From: Alphaproteobacteria bacterium
GTDB taxonomy: Bacteria > Pseudomonadota > Alphaproteobacteria > GCA-2731375
DNA length: 26,789 nt
Direction of reading: 5' to 3'
Assembly: GCA_028281075.1 (NCBI GenBank)
Contig: JANQKO010000099.1
Coordinates: 1-26,789, forward strand
This document shows positions 15,280 through 25,101 of the stretch, in pieces; positions within the stretch are counted from its first letter, which is position 1; each line of letters begins with the position of its first letter. The position numbers and the translations under genes were made by a program. The notes below the pieces were generated by a model. The model was not told the origin of the DNA, did no database searches, and was given only the letters and a program-made list of their open reading frames with translations.

Positions 15280-15369
15280 TCACCGCCAAGACGCCAAGGC
15301 ACCAAGAGCACGCGGCCGGCACGGTGGTCGGATTGGTGGTCCCTTGGTGTCTTGGCGCCTTGGCGGTGA
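15280..15369. repeat. Inverted-repeat intergenic element, copy 2
   Basis: A 90-base element with 27-base terminal inverted arms (15280-15306 and 15343-15369), complementary at 25 of 27 positions, with outermost arm TCACCGCCAAG. It is the more complete copy of the element at 4535-4620. It fills the gap between the CoA-transferase stop (15267) and the flavin-reductase stop (15380), again between convergent genes. It can fold into a long hairpin on either strand, so it may act as a two-way terminator; no coding content. Confidence 0.85.
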
Positions 15370-15379
15370 GAAAGACGGA

Positions 15380-16000
15380 TTAATCCGGCCGGCGCATCTC
15401 GAAGGCCTCGTCGACCACGGCATAGTCGAAATAGCCCAGCCGGGCGACCGGGCGCAGGCGGCCGATATCGATTCTGCCGTCGACGATGATCCCGTCATCG
15501 ATGTGGATGCCGACGACCTGGCCGATCACCATGTAGTTGCCCTGGCCGCCTCGGCCTTTCGGCAGCGTGACGACCTGCTGCAGCACGCATTCGAAATGCG
15601 CCGGCGCCGCGGCGACGCGCGGCGGCCTGACCTTCTCCGACGGCAGCGCCGCCAGGCCGGTATGGGACATCTCGTCGATGCCGCGGGCGACATGCTCCGA
15701 CGACGCGTTCATCTGTTCGCGTGTCTCCCAGCTCGCCAGGTTGAAGACGAACTCGCCGGTCTCCTCGACGTTTTTCAGGCTGTCCTTCTTGCCGCCCTCG
15801 GGATGGCCGCCATTGGGGCAGTACATCACCAGCGGCGGGTCGTCCGAGACGGCGTTGAAATAGCTGAACGGCGCCAGGTTCACGACACCGTCGGTGCTGA
15901 TCGTCGAGATCCAACCGATCGGCCGCGGCACGACCAGCGACTTGTAGGGACTGTGCTTCAGCGGCGGCGGCCGCATGCCGTCGGCGGGGTCGAAAAACAT
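15380..16000 (-). CDS. Flavin reductase-like, FMN-binding domain protein
   Basis: A 206-residue protein of the flavin reductase-like split-barrel family, which binds FMN and may supply reduced flavin. Visible family features are KSLVVPRPIGWISTIS (20-35), the FMN-binding strand; VVNLAPFSYFNAVSDDPPLV (39-58); KDSLKNVEETGEFVFNL; and AHFECVLQQVVTL. The C-terminal RLRPVARLGYFDYA is also typical. The start ATG at 15998-16000 has GAGG 9 bases upstream and lies 11 bases after the SDR stop, so both are in one operon. It may serve as a redox partner or as an oxidoreductase in its own right; the family is poorly defined functionally. Confidence 0.9.
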   Translation of the reverse strand: MFFDPADGMRPPPLKHSPYKSLVVPRPIGWISTISTDGVVNLAPFSYFNAVSDDPPLVMYCPNGGHPEGGKKDSLKNVEETGEFVFNLASWETREQMNASSEHVARGIDEMSHTGLAALPSEKVRPPRVAAAPAHFECVLQQVVTLPKGRGGQGNYMVIGQVVGIHIDDGIIVDGRIDIGRLRPVARLGYFDYAVVDEAFEMRRPD

Positions 16001-16011
16001 CTCCGCGCGCC

Positions 16012-16926
16012 TCAGATCGGGTCCCAGCCATAGAATTCGCCGGTGCCCCTCAGGTCGTACAAGTCCTGCCGCAGGGCCGGCTCCAGCATGCCGGCCAGCG
16101 CGTCGGGCGTCCAGCCGTCGCCGTTGTGCAGCGTGCGGACCGGCCGCGGCTGCGACATCAGGTAGATCTCGTTGCCGCGCACGCCGAAGATCTGGCCGCT
16201 GACGGCGCTGGCCGCGTCGCTCGCCAGATAGACCACCAGCGGCGCCACCTGCGCCGCCGTGGCGCCGGTCCGGAACTTCTCGAAGGCGTCGGCCTGGGCC
16301 TCGCTCTGCACCGGGATCGCCTCGATCATGCGGGTCCAGGCGAACGGCGCCACGGCGTTCGACCGGACGCCGAAGCGCTGGCCTTCCATGGCGATCACGC
16401 GCGACAGGCCGACGATGCCGAACTTGGCCGCGGCATAGTTCGCCTGGCCGATATTGCCGTTCAGCGCCGAGGTCGAGGTGAACTGGACGAAGGCGCCGCT
16501 TTCCTGCGCCCGGAACCGGTCCATGGCGGCGCGGCTGACCAGGTAGGTGCCGTTCAGGTGCACGTCCAGCACCGCCTGCCACTGTGCCAACTCCATCTTG
16601 TGGAACATGGCGTCGCGCAGGATGCCGGCGACGTTGACCACCGCGTCGAGCCGGCCGAAGCCGTCGACGGCGGCCTGCACCATGGCCGCGGCGCCGTCGG
16701 GGTCGCTGACGCTGTCGTTGCTGGCGACGGCCTCGCCGCCGGCCGCCGCGATCTCCTCGGTGACCTGCCGGGCGGGGTTTTCGTCCGTCGTGTCGCTGCC
16801 GATCGTGCCGCCGAGATCGTTGACCACGACGCGCGCGCCCGCCGCCGCCATCGCCAGCGCCACCTCGCGGCCGATGCCGCGGCCGGCGCCGGTGACCAGC
16901 GCGACCTTGCCGTCCATCACCCCCAT
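16012..16926 (-). CDS. Short-chain dehydrogenase/reductase (MFE-2-like)
   Basis: A 304-residue classical SDR. The cofactor glycine motif is TGAGRGIG (12-19), followed by VVVNDLGG, whose Asp suggests NAD(H). NVAG lies at 98-101. The active site is Ser151/Ser153, Tyr164 and Lys168 (NYAAAKFG). Long insertions (GGTIGSDTTDENPAR) and GILRDAMFHKM resemble the hydroxyacyl-CoA dehydrogenase part of peroxisomal multifunctional enzyme 2, so an acyl-CoA or hydroxyacyl substrate is likely (inference). GGAGGAG precedes the ATG with 7-base spacing. It is first in an operon with the flavin-reductase-like gene and converges with the crotonase/CoA-transferase operon, so the four genes may share an acyl-CoA pathway. 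Confidence 0.92.
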   Translation of the reverse strand: MGVMDGKVALVTGAGRGIGREVALAMAAAGARVVVNDLGGTIGSDTTDENPARQVTEEIAAAGGEAVASNDSVSDPDGAAAMVQAAVDGFGRLDAVVNVAGILRDAMFHKMELAQWQAVLDVHLNGTYLVSRAAMDRFRAQESGAFVQFTSTSALNGNIGQANYAAAKFGIVGLSRVIAMEGQRFGVRSNAVAPFAWTRMIEAIPVQSEAQADAFEKFRTGATAAQVAPLVVYLASDAASAVSGQIFGVRGNEIYLMSQPRPVRTLHNGDGWTPDALAGMLEPALRQDLYDLRGTGEFYGWDPI

Positions 16927-17135
16927 GTTTCGCTCCTCCGGTGTGCTCGAACCCGTCCGTCCGGCACGCTAGCGGCAAAGCCCCGGCAGGTCCATGCTTG
17001 GCAGCGGCGCCGAAAGCTGCTACATCGCCAGACCATGACACCGGTCAACCGACTCCGACGACGAGGCAGATCTCCGCGGCTCCGCGCGAGCCGCCGCCAG
17101 GATGCCTATGTCAAACGTCGTTCGGAATCGAAGCC

Positions 17136-17891
17136 GTGTTTCTACTTTCCCATGAGCGGTCGCAAGACGCCGCCGCAATACGTGAACTGATCGCCCGGTC
17201 GTTCGGACCGGACCATCCCGACAGACCCGTCTCCAGGTTGCGCGCGCGCTGCGATCGCATGCCCGAGCTCTGCCTGGTCGCTCGCCAGGACGATGATCTC
17301 GTCGGCACGATCCGCTACTGGCGGATCGAGATAGGCGCCGACGCGTCGCCGGCGCTGCTGCTGGGACCGCTCGCCGTCGCGCCGGACCGGCAGGGCCGCG
17401 GCATCGGCGCGGCGCTGGTCTGGTCGACGCTGGACATGGCGGCGAAGGCGGGCCACGGCGCCGTGCTGCTGGTTGGCGATCCGGCCTATTATCGTCGGTT
17501 CGGTTTCCGCGCCGCGGCCGATTTCGGGATCACGCTTGTCGGCGAGGACGCGCGGCTGCGGGTCCACGAGCTGCGGCCCGGCGCGCTGCGGGACGTCGGC
17601 GGGGCCCTGCGGCCCGGGAGGTGCGTTCGACGATCCGCCCGCTCAGCGGCCCTCGCGGTGCCAGGCCAGCATCATGACGCCCAGCACCAGCGCCAGCACC
17701 GCCAGCGCCGGCAGCATCGGGATCTGCCCGACGCCGGTAACCAAGTAATCGCCGTTCGCCCGCAGGCCGAACCAGCTTCGGCCGGCGGCGTCGCGTTCCG
17801 GCTTCACGCGCCGGATGTCGGGAATCCCGTCGCTCAGCCAGAAGCTGCCGCCGCCGGTCCGGGCCACCAGCGGCGCCAGCGGCTGCGGTGA
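17136..17891 (+). CDS. GNAT N-acetyltransferase (YhbS-like); stop codon overruns the opposite gene
   Basis: Residues 1-162 are a clean YhbS-type GNAT domain: DAAAIRELIARSFG (beta1-alpha1), LLLGPLAVAPDRQGRGIGAAL (75-94, acetyl-CoA-binding Q/RxxGxG/A), and LVGDPAYYRRFGF (112-124). The domain should end at about residue 165, near 17630. No stop occurs there in any plus-strand frame, and this frame continues to 17891. The last 249 bases are antisense to the 3' end of the VWA-like gene, and the tail is typical antisense-frame sequence. Either the gene has a long read-through tail, or it lost its stop by deletion or frameshift. I chose a GTG start at 17136 (GGAA upstream); no in-frame ATG fits. Confidence 0.68.
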   Translation: MFLLSHERSQDAAAIRELIARSFGPDHPDRPVSRLRARCDRMPELCLVARQDDDLVGTIRYWRIEIGADASPALLLGPLAVAPDRQGRGIGAALVWSTLDMAAKAGHGAVLLVGDPAYYRRFGFRAAADFGITLVGEDARLRVHELRPGALRDVGGALRPGRCVRRSARSAALAVPGQHHDAQHQRQHRQRRQHRDLPDAGNQVIAVRPQAEPASAGGVAFRLHAPDVGNPVAQPEAAAAGPGHQRRQRLR

Positions 17892-19721
17892 CGACCTGAG
17901 GTCGGCATATTCCAGGGGATTGAGCACGCCGACGGCGGCCACCGTCGTGCGCGTGCCGTCGGTCAGCCGGTAAAGGCCGGGCTCGTTCACCTGCAGGCTG
18001 CCGCGGGCCAGGCCGCCGGTGTCGTCCTCGCTCAGCGGCACGGTGAATTCGCGGCCCGACGGCGCCGTCACCGTCACGTCGCCGCCGCCCGGCGCCAGGC
18101 TGCGGCGCCGGATCTCCAGGCGGTTGCCGTCGGCCGCCGCGCGCAGGTCTTCCTCCTCCAGGTCCGGTTCCTTCATCAGCCAGTGCGCCACCCGCCGCAG
18201 CAGCTCGGCCTGCGGTCCGCCGCCCTCGAAGCCGCGGGTCCAGAGCCAGGCATGGTCCGACAGGAGCTGCGCGACCCGGCCCTCGCCGATCCGGTCGAGG
18301 ATCAGCACCGGCCGGTCCGCGCTGCCCTGCATCAGCGTCGTGCCGCGCATCAGGTCGACGTCGATCAGGCGGAACCAGCGGCCCCAGTCCGGCTCGTCGG
18401 CCTGCGCGCCCGGCAGCTCGGCGGTGACGGGATGGCGGCGGCCGGCCTCGGTCAGCTCGGGCCGGAAGCCGCCGGTGATGATGTCGCCGGTCGGGCTGGT
18501 CGGCAGCACCTGGGCCAGTGGCGTGCGGTGCAGGCTGAGCGGCGTCGCGAAGGCCGGGCCGGCGGCGGTCAGCACCGCGCCGCCCTGGCGCACGTATTCG
18601 ACGACATTGCGCAGGTACAGATCCGGCAGCACGCCGCGGCGGCGATAGCGGTCGAAGATCACCAGGTCGAACTCGTCCAGTTTGGTCTGGAACAGTTCGC
18701 GGGTCGGGAACGAGATCAGCGACAGTTCGCGGATCGGCGTGCCGTCCTGCTTCTCCGGCGGGCGCAGGATGGTGAAATGCACCAGATCGACGGACGGATC
18801 GGCCTTCAGCAGGTTGCGCCAGGTCCGCTCGCCGGCATGCGGCTCGCCCGAGACCAGCAACACCCGCAGGCGGTCGCGCACGCCGTTGACCACGACCACC
18901 GCCCGGTTGTTGATCATGGTCAGCTCGTTCGGGCCGGATTCGACCTCGACCTCGAGCACGGTCAGGCCGCCATGCCGCAGGGTGAACGGCACCGTGTAGG
19001 GCGTGCCGATCGGCACGATATAGGACTGCGCCCGGCCGTCGTCCTGCTTCACCGTGACCTCGGCGGCGCCGTCGCCGCCGACGCCCTGGTCCTCGATGTT
19101 GAGCGTCAGGCTCAGCGCCTCGCCGACGATGCCGTAGCGCGGCGCTTCCTCGATGATCAGCCGGCGGTCCCGCTCGCCGCGGTCGCCGGTCAGCAGGACA
19201 TGCACCGGCGCGCCCGGATCGTCCCGCTCGACCGTGGTTCCGAGGTCATGAACCTGGCCGTCGGTCACCAGCACGGCGCCGGCGACGCGCTGGCGCGGCA
19301 CGTCCGACAGCGCCCGGCGCAGCGCGCCGATCAGGTGCGTGCCGTCGGGCGCGGCGGCGTCATCGGCCTCGCGTCCGCCGGCGACGACGACGCGGGTCTC
19401 GAGATCGCCATAGCCCGCCAGGCGGCGTTCGAGCTGCGTGACCGCCCGCGCGGCGCGGGCCCGGCGTTCGCCCACGTCCTGGCTCGGCGACTCGTCGACG
19501 ACGATCACCGCCACGTCCGTCAGCGGCTCGCGCTGTTCCTCGACCAGCGCCGGGTTGGCCAGCGCCAGCAGGCCGGCGGCCAGCGCCAGGCTCCGCCACC
19601 AGGCGCCGGGCAATCCCCGGACGACGGCATAGCCGGCGAGCGCCAGCGCCACGGCGGTGATGATCGACAGTGGCGCCCAGGGAATCAGCGGCGCGAACGA
19701 AATGTTGGCGATGGTCGTCAT
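17643..19721 (-). CDS. VWA-like membrane protein of the MoxR operon
   Basis: A 692-residue inner-membrane protein with two N-terminal helices (about 17-34 and 42-59) and one at the C-terminus (about 665-687). Between them is a von Willebrand A-like domain. Its metal site is plausible: DxSxS at Asp76, Ser78, Ser80 (VVDESPS), a Thr at 128 (GTHLIGAL) and Asp154 (LVTDGQ). A later section (about 290-530) has LRVLLVSGEPHAGERTW, FDLVIFDRYRR and VRQGGAVLTAAGP, like class-I glutamine-amidotransferase-type folds seen in such proteins. Beta-sandwich segments follow. It is last of four co-directional genes, 13 bases after the DUF4159 gene, so it probably acts with the MoxR ATPase in the envelope. Exact function is unknown. 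Confidence 0.85.
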   Translation of the reverse strand: MTTIANISFAPLIPWAPLSIITAVALALAGYAVVRGLPGAWWRSLALAAGLLALANPALVEEQREPLTDVAVIVVDESPSQDVGERRARAARAVTQLERRLAGYGDLETRVVVAGGREADDAAAPDGTHLIGALRRALSDVPRQRVAGAVLVTDGQVHDLGTTVERDDPGAPVHVLLTGDRGERDRRLIIEEAPRYGIVGEALSLTLNIEDQGVGGDGAAEVTVKQDDGRAQSYIVPIGTPYTVPFTLRHGGLTVLEVEVESGPNELTMINNRAVVVVNGVRDRLRVLLVSGEPHAGERTWRNLLKADPSVDLVHFTILRPPEKQDGTPIRELSLISFPTRELFQTKLDEFDLVIFDRYRRRGVLPDLYLRNVVEYVRQGGAVLTAAGPAFATPLSLHRTPLAQVLPTSPTGDIITGGFRPELTEAGRRHPVTAELPGAQADEPDWGRWFRLIDVDLMRGTTLMQGSADRPVLILDRIGEGRVAQLLSDHAWLWTRGFEGGGPQAELLRRVAHWLMKEPDLEEEDLRAAADGNRLEIRRRSLAPGGGDVTVTAPSGREFTVPLSEDDTGGLARGSLQVNEPGLYRLTDGTRTTVAAVGVLNPLEYADLRSSPQPLAPLVARTGGGSFWLSDGIPDIRRVKPERDAAGRSWFGLRANGDYLVTGVGQIPMLPALAVLALVLGVMMLAWHREGR

Positions 19722-19734
19722 GCGCGCCGGTCTG

Positions 19735-22485
19735 TCATTGGCCGAGACGCTCGAGGATCGCCGGCACGTGCACCTGGTCGGTCTTGTAATTGCCGGTCAG
19801 CGTGTACATCACCAGGTTGACGCCGAAGCGGTAGGCCATCTCGCGCTGGCGCGGCCCGCCCGGCACCACGGCGGCCAGCGGCCGGCCGATCTCGTCCGTC
19901 GCCCAGGCCGCCGCCCAGTCGTTGCCGCCGATGATGATCGAGGCGACGCCGTCGTTGACGCCGCCGGGGCGCAGCTCGACCCAGACCTGGCCGCTGGCAT
20001 AGCGGCCCGGGAACGACTGCATCAGGTAGAAGGCCCGGGTCAGGACGTGATGCTGCGGCACCGGCACCAGGGGCGGCACGTCCAGGCGGCGCAGCATCCG
20101 GCGCAGCCGCTGGTTGTTGGCGCTCCCGCCGCCGGCGCCGCCGGGCAGGCGCAGGTTCGCCGTCTGCGAGTCGCGGGTGTCGAACAGGATCGTGCCGCCG
20201 GTGCGCATGTAGTTGTCGATGCGCGCCAGCGCCGCGTCGGACAGCGGCGGCTGCGCCGGCGTCAGCGGCCAGTAGATCAGCGGAAAGAACACCAGCTCGT
20301 CGGATTCGATATCGAGGCCGAACGGGTCCGCCGGCTCGATCGAGGTGCGCCGCCGCAGGATCTCGCTGAGCCCGATCAGGCCGGCCCGGCTCATGGCGTC
20401 GATCTCGTCGTCGCCCGTGCGCACATAGGCGAGACGGGTGTCGAGCGTCGCCTGCAGCACGAATTCGTCGGCCGCGTCCTGGGCCAGCGCCCGGTCGGCC
20501 GGCACGGCGGCGGCCAGGCCCAGCAGCAGCAGCGACGCGGCCATCCGCGCGCGCCGTCTCGGCGTCAGCAGCCCGCGCAGCGCCATCGCGGCGACGATAT
20601 CGGCCAGCGCCAGCAGGATCGCGGCGGTCAGCAGCCAGGGCTTCAGGTCGGTCTCGGCCTGCTCGGCATAGGGCGCGACCGCCGTGCTGCCGGGATAGGC
20701 GGCGATCATCGGCAGCCCGTCGATGCCGGACGACAGGTCCAGCGCCCGCTTGGCGTCGTCGTTGCCGTAGAAGCCGGGCGGATGCCGCGGACCGGCCGCC
20801 GTCGTGTCGATGGCGTCGCCGGCGACCGGCCGCGCGGTGGCGCTGGCCGGTCCGAGTTGGCCGTCGCCGCTCAGGCTCGCCAGCGGCGGCAGCATCGCCT
20901 CGCTGTCCCCGCCGACGACGCCGCGCGACAGCGTCACCAGCCGGCGCAGCATGTCGACGAACAGGCCGGTGATCGGCAGGTTGGTCCAGTCGGTGTTCGC
21001 GGTCGAGTGGAACAGCACCAGCCAGCCGTCGTCCAGCCTGTCGGCCGTCACCAGCGGCGTGCCGTCGGCCAGCCGGGCCCAGGTCTTCCGGTTCAGATCC
21101 AGCGACGGCTCGGCCAGCACCTGCCGGCGCACGAAGATGTCGTCGGCGATCTCCAGGCCATGGAAGGGGCTGGCCTCGGGAAAGTCGGCCAGGCGCGCCG
21201 GCTGGGCCCAGGACAGCGAGCCGTCGAGCGCCCGGCCGCCGCCGCGAAGTCTCACGGGGATCAGGTCGTCGGCGTTCTGCGCCATGCGCGGCCCGGCGAA
21301 CCGCACCAGCATGCCGCCGTCGCGCACCCATTGCTCCGCCGCCGCGGCCGCGGCCGGGTCAAGCCGGCCGATATCGGCCAGCATCAGCACCGCCGTCGGC
21401 CGGCGCAGCAGCGTGATGATGTCGCCCTGGCGCACGTCGCTATAAGGCGACAGCGCCCGGTCCAGGTAATACAGGTTCGACAGCAGCGGCTGGGTCTGTT
21501 CCTCGGTGGCGGCGCCCGACACCATGCCGACCGGCCGGCGGCGCCAGCGTTCGTCCAGCAGCACAACGGCCGCGGCCGACGCCTCGCCGTCGATGTCCAG
21601 CCGGACCGCCTGGTTGCGCAGCTCGCTCGGCAGCGCGAGCTCGGTTTCGGCCCGGGTCCGGCCGGCCTCGAAGCTCGCCCGGCCACGGGCCAGCACCCGG
21701 CCGCCCTCGGCCATGGCCCGGACCCAGACCTGCTCCGGGTTTTCGGGATCGGCGCGCAGCACCGCGACGTCGAGGCCGCCGCCGCTGATCTCAGGCGGCG
21801 GCAGCGCCTTCGCCAGGGCCAGGCCGTCCTCGGCGACGACGGTCAGCGGCCCGAGCCGGGCCAGGCGCTGGCTGAACGTCTCGGCCGTGCCGTCATCGAT
21901 GCCGTCGCTCAGCCAGACGATCTGCGGCGCCCGCGCGAAGGCCGGGCCGGCCAGCGCCGCCGTGGCTGCGGCCCGGTCGACCGGCCAGGGTTTCGGCGCC
22001 AGCGCGCGCAGGGCGGGCCGCAGGTCGGCGGCGGCGGCCAGCCTGCCGACGGCGATCGGCGCGCCGTCGGCCGGCGGCGCCGTCGACAGCAGGGCGACCG
22101 AGCGGTCCTCGCGCTGTGCCCGGTCCAGCAGGCCGTCCAGCATGTCCCGGCGCGCTTCCCAGTTCGGCGCCGCGGCCCAGCCGTCGTCGACGACCAGCAG
22201 CAGCGGGCCGTCGCCGTCCAGCTCGGCGCTCGGATTCAGCAGCGGATGCGCCAGCGCCAGGATCACCAGCGCCGCCAGCAGCATGCGCAGAATGGTCAGC
22301 CATAGCGGCGTCGTCGCCGAGGTTTCGTCGGTCGGGCGCAGCGACAGCAGCAGCCGCACGGCCGGGAACGAGACCCGCCGGGGCGTCGGCGGAATGACGC
22401 GCAGCAGCCACCAGATCGCCGGCAGCAGGACCAGGCCCAGCAGCATCCAGGGCGCGGCGAACCCAATCGCACCGAGGTTCAGCAT
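19735..22485 (-). CDS. DUF4159 membrane protein with BatA-like N-terminus
   Basis: A 916-residue protein. Residues about 7-82 are the BatA/aerotolerance-type N-terminal region with two helices (about 9-29 and 63-82) and the FPAVRLLLSL linker. A degenerate VWA-like domain follows (94-220): its first metal motif is VVDDGWA, lacking the usual DxSxS serines. A middle region (about 360-520) contains VRDGGMLVRFAGPR and HSTANTDWTNLPI. Further helices lie at about 618-638 and 647-668. The C-terminal quarter (about 680-912) is DUF4159, with LAYVRTGDDEIDAMSRAGL, FFPLIYWPL, MRTGGTILFDTRDS and FGVNLVMYTLTGNYK. It is flanked by DUF58 (10-base gap) and the VWA-like gene. Role unknown; probably a MoxR client or adaptor. 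Confidence 0.9.
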   Translation of the reverse strand: MLNLGAIGFAAPWMLLGLVLLPAIWWLLRVIPPTPRRVSFPAVRLLLSLRPTDETSATTPLWLTILRMLLAALVILALAHPLLNPSAELDGDGPLLLVVDDGWAAAPNWEARRDMLDGLLDRAQREDRSVALLSTAPPADGAPIAVGRLAAAADLRPALRALAPKPWPVDRAAATAALAGPAFARAPQIVWLSDGIDDGTAETFSQRLARLGPLTVVAEDGLALAKALPPPEISGGGLDVAVLRADPENPEQVWVRAMAEGGRVLARGRASFEAGRTRAETELALPSELRNQAVRLDIDGEASAAAVVLLDERWRRRPVGMVSGAATEEQTQPLLSNLYYLDRALSPYSDVRQGDIITLLRRPTAVLMLADIGRLDPAAAAAAEQWVRDGGMLVRFAGPRMAQNADDLIPVRLRGGGRALDGSLSWAQPARLADFPEASPFHGLEIADDIFVRRQVLAEPSLDLNRKTWARLADGTPLVTADRLDDGWLVLFHSTANTDWTNLPITGLFVDMLRRLVTLSRGVVGGDSEAMLPPLASLSGDGQLGPASATARPVAGDAIDTTAAGPRHPPGFYGNDDAKRALDLSSGIDGLPMIAAYPGSTAVAPYAEQAETDLKPWLLTAAILLALADIVAAMALRGLLTPRRRARMAASLLLLGLAAAVPADRALAQDAADEFVLQATLDTRLAYVRTGDDEIDAMSRAGLIGLSEILRRRTSIEPADPFGLDIESDELVFFPLIYWPLTPAQPPLSDAALARIDNYMRTGGTILFDTRDSQTANLRLPGGAGGGSANNQRLRRMLRRLDVPPLVPVPQHHVLTRAFYLMQSFPGRYASGQVWVELRPGGVNDGVASIIIGGNDWAAAWATDEIGRPLAAVVPGGPRQREMAYRFGVNLVMYTLTGNYKTDQVHVPAILERLGQ

Positions 22486-22495
22486 GGGCGGCCCG

Positions 22496-23398
22496 TCACG
22501 CCGTCACGAGCGCATCGGCGAGTGCGCTGTAGAGCGACAGCAGCGCCGTCTGCGGCGGCCGGTCGGTGCGGTGGAAGGCGCAGGTCCAGCCGACGCCGCG
22601 GGTGGTGACGCTCAGGTTCTCGCGCCGGGCGGCGACGCGGGCGTGATAATCGGCCCGCAACCCCTCGACCCGGCCGATGGTGATGCTGCCTTCGCCCTCG
22701 ACGCCCTCGAACAGCATGCGGCCCTGGTATGGCAGGTCTTCCTCGGCCGGGTCCAGCACCTGCAGCAGGTGGCCGCGGGCGCCCTGGCCGGCGAAGCTCT
22801 TGATGGCCGTGTCGATCTCGGACATCGGCGACAGGAAGTCGCCGATCAGCACGATCTGGGCATGGCGTGGCACTCGGGCGATGTCGGGCAGGCTGGGCGT
22901 CGCCAGCGGCGCGTTCCCGATCAGGGCCTGGGCCATCCGTGTCAGGGCGGCCCGGCCGGTCGACGGCGCGGCGTCGACGCCCAGCAGCGCGATGCGCTCG
23001 CCGCCGCGCACCAGCAGCGCCGCCAGCGCCAGCAGCAGCAATGTCGACCGTTCCAGCTTGTCCTGCGTGGCCGCGTCCGAGCGGAAGTCCATGGACGGCG
23101 AGCCGTCGCGCCAGAGCCAGACGCTCTGCGCGGCTTCCCATTCGTTCTCGCGCACGAACAGCTTCTGCGTCTTGGCGGACTGGCGCCAGTCGATGGCCTG
23201 GGCCGGATCGCCGACATCGTAGCGGCGGAACTGCCAGAAGGTCTCGCCGATGCCGACGCGGCGGCGGCCGTGCACGCCCTGCGCCACCGTGGCGGCGACC
23301 CGTTCGGCGGCGACCATGAGCGGCGGGAGCGCGGCCGCCATCTGCTCGGCGCGCTGGCGGACGACGTGGTGCTGCGCCAGCGGAGCCGTGTCGGCCAT
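22496..23398 (-). CDS. DUF58 domain protein
   Basis: A 300-residue DUF58 protein, a family regularly encoded next to MoxR ATPases. The DUF58 signature is complete: FRRYDVGDPAQAIDWRQSAKT (57-77), then LFVRENEWE. The adjacent VWA-like part carries DGSPSM at 98-103, which keeps the DxSxS metal-site pattern (Asp98, Ser100, Ser102). The MoxR gene starts upstream and its stop lies 24 bases before this start; the DUF4159 gene follows after 10 bases. MoxR/DUF58 pairs are thought to remodel or assemble envelope complexes, but mechanisms are unclear. No membrane segment or signal is obvious. Confidence 0.92.
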   Translation of the reverse strand: MADTAPLAQHHVVRQRAEQMAAALPPLMVAAERVAATVAQGVHGRRRVGIGETFWQFRRYDVGDPAQAIDWRQSAKTQKLFVRENEWEAAQSVWLWRDGSPSMDFRSDAATQDKLERSTLLLLALAALLVRGGERIALLGVDAAPSTGRAALTRMAQALIGNAPLATPSLPDIARVPRHAQIVLIGDFLSPMSEIDTAIKSFAGQGARGHLLQVLDPAEEDLPYQGRMLFEGVEGEGSITIGRVEGLRADYHARVAARRENLSVTTRGVGWTCAFHRTDRPPQTALLSLYSALADALVTA

Positions 23399-23422
23399 AG
23401 GGCGGGCCTTCCCCTGTCCGTC

Positions 23423-24421
<999 letters not shown>

Positions 24422-24522
24422 GATCTCGACTATATTTGTTTCCTGGAACCAGATGACCAGAGCAAAGGTAACGATTGCGTGCGCCGGATACCATATCGGT
24501 GTCTCAAGCTGAGAAAAAAGTG

Positions 24523-25101
24523 ATGACCGCGAGCCCGCCCGACCCGATGACCATCGCGGCGCGTCTGCCCAAGGGCAAGCTGCCGCCGGTGCATAAGTGG
24601 AATCCGCCGTTCTGTGGCGATCTCGACATGCGCATTGCCCGCGACGGCACCTGGTATTATCTCGGCAGCCCGATCGGCCGCCGGCCCATGGTCAAGCTGT
24701 TCTCGACCGTCCTGCGGCACGACGATGACGGCCGCTACTATCTGGTGACGCCGGTGGAGAAGATCGGCATTACCGTCGACGACGTGCCGTTCGTCGCCGT
24801 CGAGATGACCGCCCATGGCGGCGGGCGGGCGCAGGTGCTGACCTTCCGCACGCATGTCGACGACGAGGTCATGGCCGGGCCCGCGCACCCGATTCGCGTC
24901 GAGACCGATCCGGCGACCGGCGAGCCGTCGCCCTACGTGCTGGTGCGCGACCGGCTGGAGGCGCTGATCGCCCGGCCGGTGTTCTACGATCTGGTCGAGC
25001 GCGGCGAGACCCACGACGTCGACGGCGTCGAGACCTTCGGCGTCTGGAGCGCCGGCGCCTTCTTTCCGATCGGCAGCCTGGACGGCGCGGCGGATGACTG
25101 A
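24523..25101 (+). CDS. DUF1285 family protein
   Basis: A 192-residue DUF1285 protein. The family signature is clear: LPPVHKWNPPFCGDLDMRIARDGTWYY near the start, GSPIGRRPMVKLFSTVLR, YYLVTPVEKIGITVDDVPFVAVEM, and FYDLVERG with a C-terminal FGVWSAGAFFPIG. It has no signal or membrane segment. I chose the ATG at 24523 for its length fit; an in-frame TTG at 24475 and ATG at 24547 are alternatives. It is first of a co-directional set with Nudix, DUF6111 and CCA-adding enzyme, and its stop overlaps the Nudix start (ATGACTGA), so translation is coupled. The function of DUF1285 is unknown. Confidence 0.93.
   Translation: MTASPPDPMTIAARLPKGKLPPVHKWNPPFCGDLDMRIARDGTWYYLGSPIGRRPMVKLFSTVLRHDDDGRYYLVTPVEKIGITVDDVPFVAVEMTAHGGGRAQVLTFRTHVDDEVMAGPAHPIRVETDPATGEPSPYVLVRDRLEALIARPVFYDLVERGETHDVDGVETFGVWSAGAFFPIGSLDGAADD

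Noticed and set aside
16927..17135. Possible small gene or RNA between the SDR and the GNAT gene
   Set aside because: Only short overlapping frames without ribosome-binding sites and no clear hairpin or repeat; most likely the divergent promoter region.
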